A stretch of 15,477 bases of DNA from Lachnospiraceae bacterium (GTDB lineage Bacteria; Bacillota; Clostridia; Lachnospirales; Lachnospiraceae). The stretch spans positions 1-15,477 of the forward strand of contig JAILNW010000224.1 in NCBI GenBank assembly GCA_024691145.1, written 5' to 3'. Positions 14,412-15,477 of the stretch are shown here, piece after piece. Position 1 is the stretch's first letter, and each line of letters starts with the position of its first letter. The notes under the pieces were generated by a model. The model was given only the letters and a program-made list of their open reading frames with translations. It was not told where the DNA came from and searched no databases. The translations under genes and the position numbers were made by a program.

Positions 14412-14435
14412 ATGGCAACAAAATTATATCAGTAA
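14412..14435 (+). CDS. Seven-codon mini-ORF after the barstar-like gene
   Basis: An AAGGAG ribosome-binding site (14398-14403) is followed 8 nt later by ATG and a 7-codon frame reading MATKLYQ before TAA. The end resembles the end of the upstream gene (T-R-L-Y against T-K-L-Y), so it may be a decayed duplicate of that terminus. It lies just before the terminator. Translation is possible, but no function can be given. Confidence 0.25.
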   Translation: MATKLYQ

Positions 14436-14444
14436 GATTAGTAT

Positions 14445-14477
14445 AAAAAGCTTATACTTAAGGTATAGGCTTTTTTT
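14445..14477 (+). terminator. Intrinsic terminator ending the radA/barstar-like unit
   Basis: 14445-14457 pairs with 14463-14475 (13 bp, one G-U) around a 5-nt loop, with seven T residues at 14471-14477. The A-run at the foot of the stem matches the T-tract, as is usual for intrinsic terminators. Confidence 0.88.
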
Positions 14478-14501
14478 GTTCACATTTTTTTCACACATAA
14501 T

Positions 14502-14530
14502 TTGAAGATTTAATGTATAATATCTATAAT
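14502..14530 (+). promoter_or_regulatory. Sigma-A type promoter of the last gene
   Basis: TTGAAG at 14502-14507 and a perfect TATAAT at 14525-14530 are 17 bp apart. A second TATAAT at 14516-14521 lies just upstream, but only TTCACA 20 bp away could serve it. Tandem -10 elements suggest possible alternative start sites. Confidence 0.68.
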
Positions 14531-14559
14531 AATGTTTGGATATTTAATAGGAGGATAAT

Positions 14560-15477
14560 ATGGAAGTTAATAAAAAAATAATTATTGTAGGCGCAATAAT
14601 TATAGGCGTCCTTAGCATAGGCATTGGGACAGTTCTGTTGAGAAAACCAGAAAAAACTGAAAAACCAGTAAAAAATGAAAAGACAGAAAGTAAGAAAGCG
14701 GAAATAGTAATAAATGCAGAAACGGAATATGATTCTTTTGAAAAGGTACTGGATAAGGCGACATATGCTATAGAAAATGCCGATTACTATGAATTAAATA
14801 AGATTACATATTCAATATCAAATATTGGAAATCCTATGTTTTTTAGTACTATCAAGAGTAACGTAAAATCCACAGAGGTTGTTGATGACAGGGAAAATTG
14901 CAAATTAGTGAAGATATTTTTAGATGTTACTGAGCCAGGCGAAAGTAAACTGAACAAAGGTGAGAACACTAAGTTTTTTTATGTTGCTAAAAAATGTCTT
15001 GATGATAAGATATGTAAAGAATGGGTAATTTCACCTTTTTTTGATGAAGTATCGGATGAAAAAGAAGCTGTTTACTATACAGAAGATAATACGGACTGGC
15101 TTGAGTGCTTTTACGAATGTACAAATTTTGGATTTGGATTTGCAGACGATAACACATATGCTATTTCAAAGGCAGAGTTAGGTTCAGAATTTTATATAGA
15201 TCTTAATAATGACAATATAAAAGAAAAAATAACTATTGAAAAAAGCATGAGTGGCAACAGATTATATATAAATAAGGATCAGTATACCCAGTGCAGCATT
15301 GATTTTTATAATAAGATAGCTTTTTGTGATATTGATAAAGAAGATAACTTTATTGAAATATATAATTATTCTAAATTAATTAGATTTGATGGGAAGAGAC
15401 CTTATGAATATTTAGATTTACTTTCGAATATTAACATTGATGATATAAAAGGTGATAAGAAGTTACCAGTATGTTTA
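14560..15477 (+). CDS. Membrane-anchored extracytoplasmic protein, 3' end outside the window
   Basis: The frame is open for 306 codons to the window edge, so the gene is partial. Residues 7-28 form a single N-terminal transmembrane helix. A Lys/Glu-rich linker (29-48) and a large soluble region follow. Asp-rich segments DLNNDNIKEKITIE (214-227) and DIDKEDNFIEIY (257-268) recall VCBS or FG-GAP-like calcium-binding repeats, here weakly matching. There are eight Cys (114, 146, 152, 183, 187, 245, 256, 305), unusual for an exported protein of this group and possibly disulfide-forming. The ATG has AGGAGG 5 nt upstream and its own promoter. I cannot name a function; a surface-exposed sensor or adhesion role would be a guess. 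Confidence 0.8.
   Translation, partial: MEVNKKIIIVGAIIIGVLSIGIGTVLLRKPEKTEKPVKNEKTESKKAEIVINAETEYDSFEKVLDKATYAIENADYYELNKITYSISNIGNPMFFSTIKSNVKSTEVVDDRENCKLVKIFLDVTEPGESKLNKGENTKFFYVAKKCLDDKICKEWVISPFFDEVSDEKEAVYYTEDNTDWLECFYECTNFGFGFADDNTYAISKAELGSEFYIDLNNDNIKEKITIEKSMSGNRLYINKDQYTQCSIDFYNKIAFCDIDKEDNFIEIYNYSKLIRFDGKRPYEYLDLLSNINIDDIKGDKKLPVCL

Overview
The window is about 15.5 kb of AT-rich, densely coded bacterial DNA. Every complete gene reads on the + strand and has a clear Shine-Dalgarno site, mostly AGGAGG-like. The gene content (class I purE, a clpC/radA neighbourhood, an SH3-type glucosaminidase, cohesin and cadherin-like surface domains) and the codon style (AGA, ATA, TAA stops) point to a gut Clostridia member of the Lachnospiraceae, plausibly near Lachnospira/Eubacterium eligens. 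That placement is my inference from composition and protein style, not from a database match.

Region 1 (about 50-3800) is a purine biosynthesis operon: purE, purM, purN, purD. It has a near-consensus promoter behind an A-rich block, a leader hairpin, a strong hairpin without a T-tract between purM and purN, and a long hairpin after purD. purK, purC, purF, purL and purH are not in this window.

Region 2 (about 3860-8523) encodes two secreted or surface proteins. The first is a 964-residue protein with a signal peptide, five SH3b repeats, a glucosaminidase-like catalytic domain and a C-terminal cadherin-like beta-sandwich domain. It is preceded by an unexplained leader of about 280 nt and followed by a good terminator. 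The second has its own promoter and is a membrane-anchored protein with a signal peptide, a cohesin-like domain, the same kind of cadherin-like domain, one transmembrane helix and an extremely acidic cytoplasmic tail.

Region 3 (8558-11477) follows without a visible terminator: a small YtrA-type GntR regulator and then clpC, ending at a perfect 16-bp terminator. The regulator sits where Bacilli carry ctsR-mcsA-mcsB, so it is a candidate local controller of clpC.

Region 4 (about 11497-14477) starts at a TATAAT promoter and carries a small unrecognised 137-residue protein, a terminator-like hairpin tight against the next gene, a GNAT acetyltransferase of the AAC(6')-like fold group, radA, a barstar-like protein with no RNase partner nearby, a 7-codon mini-ORF and a terminator. 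Region 5 (14502 to the end) begins a new unit: a membrane-anchored extracytoplasmic protein cut by the window edge.

Most of the window is ordinary housekeeping. The parts worth attention are the paired surface proteins sharing a domain family, the GntR-clpC linkage, the orphan barstar homologue beside radA, and the long leader upstream of the glucosaminidase gene. I see no CRISPR array, tRNA, rRNA, transposase or prophage gene.
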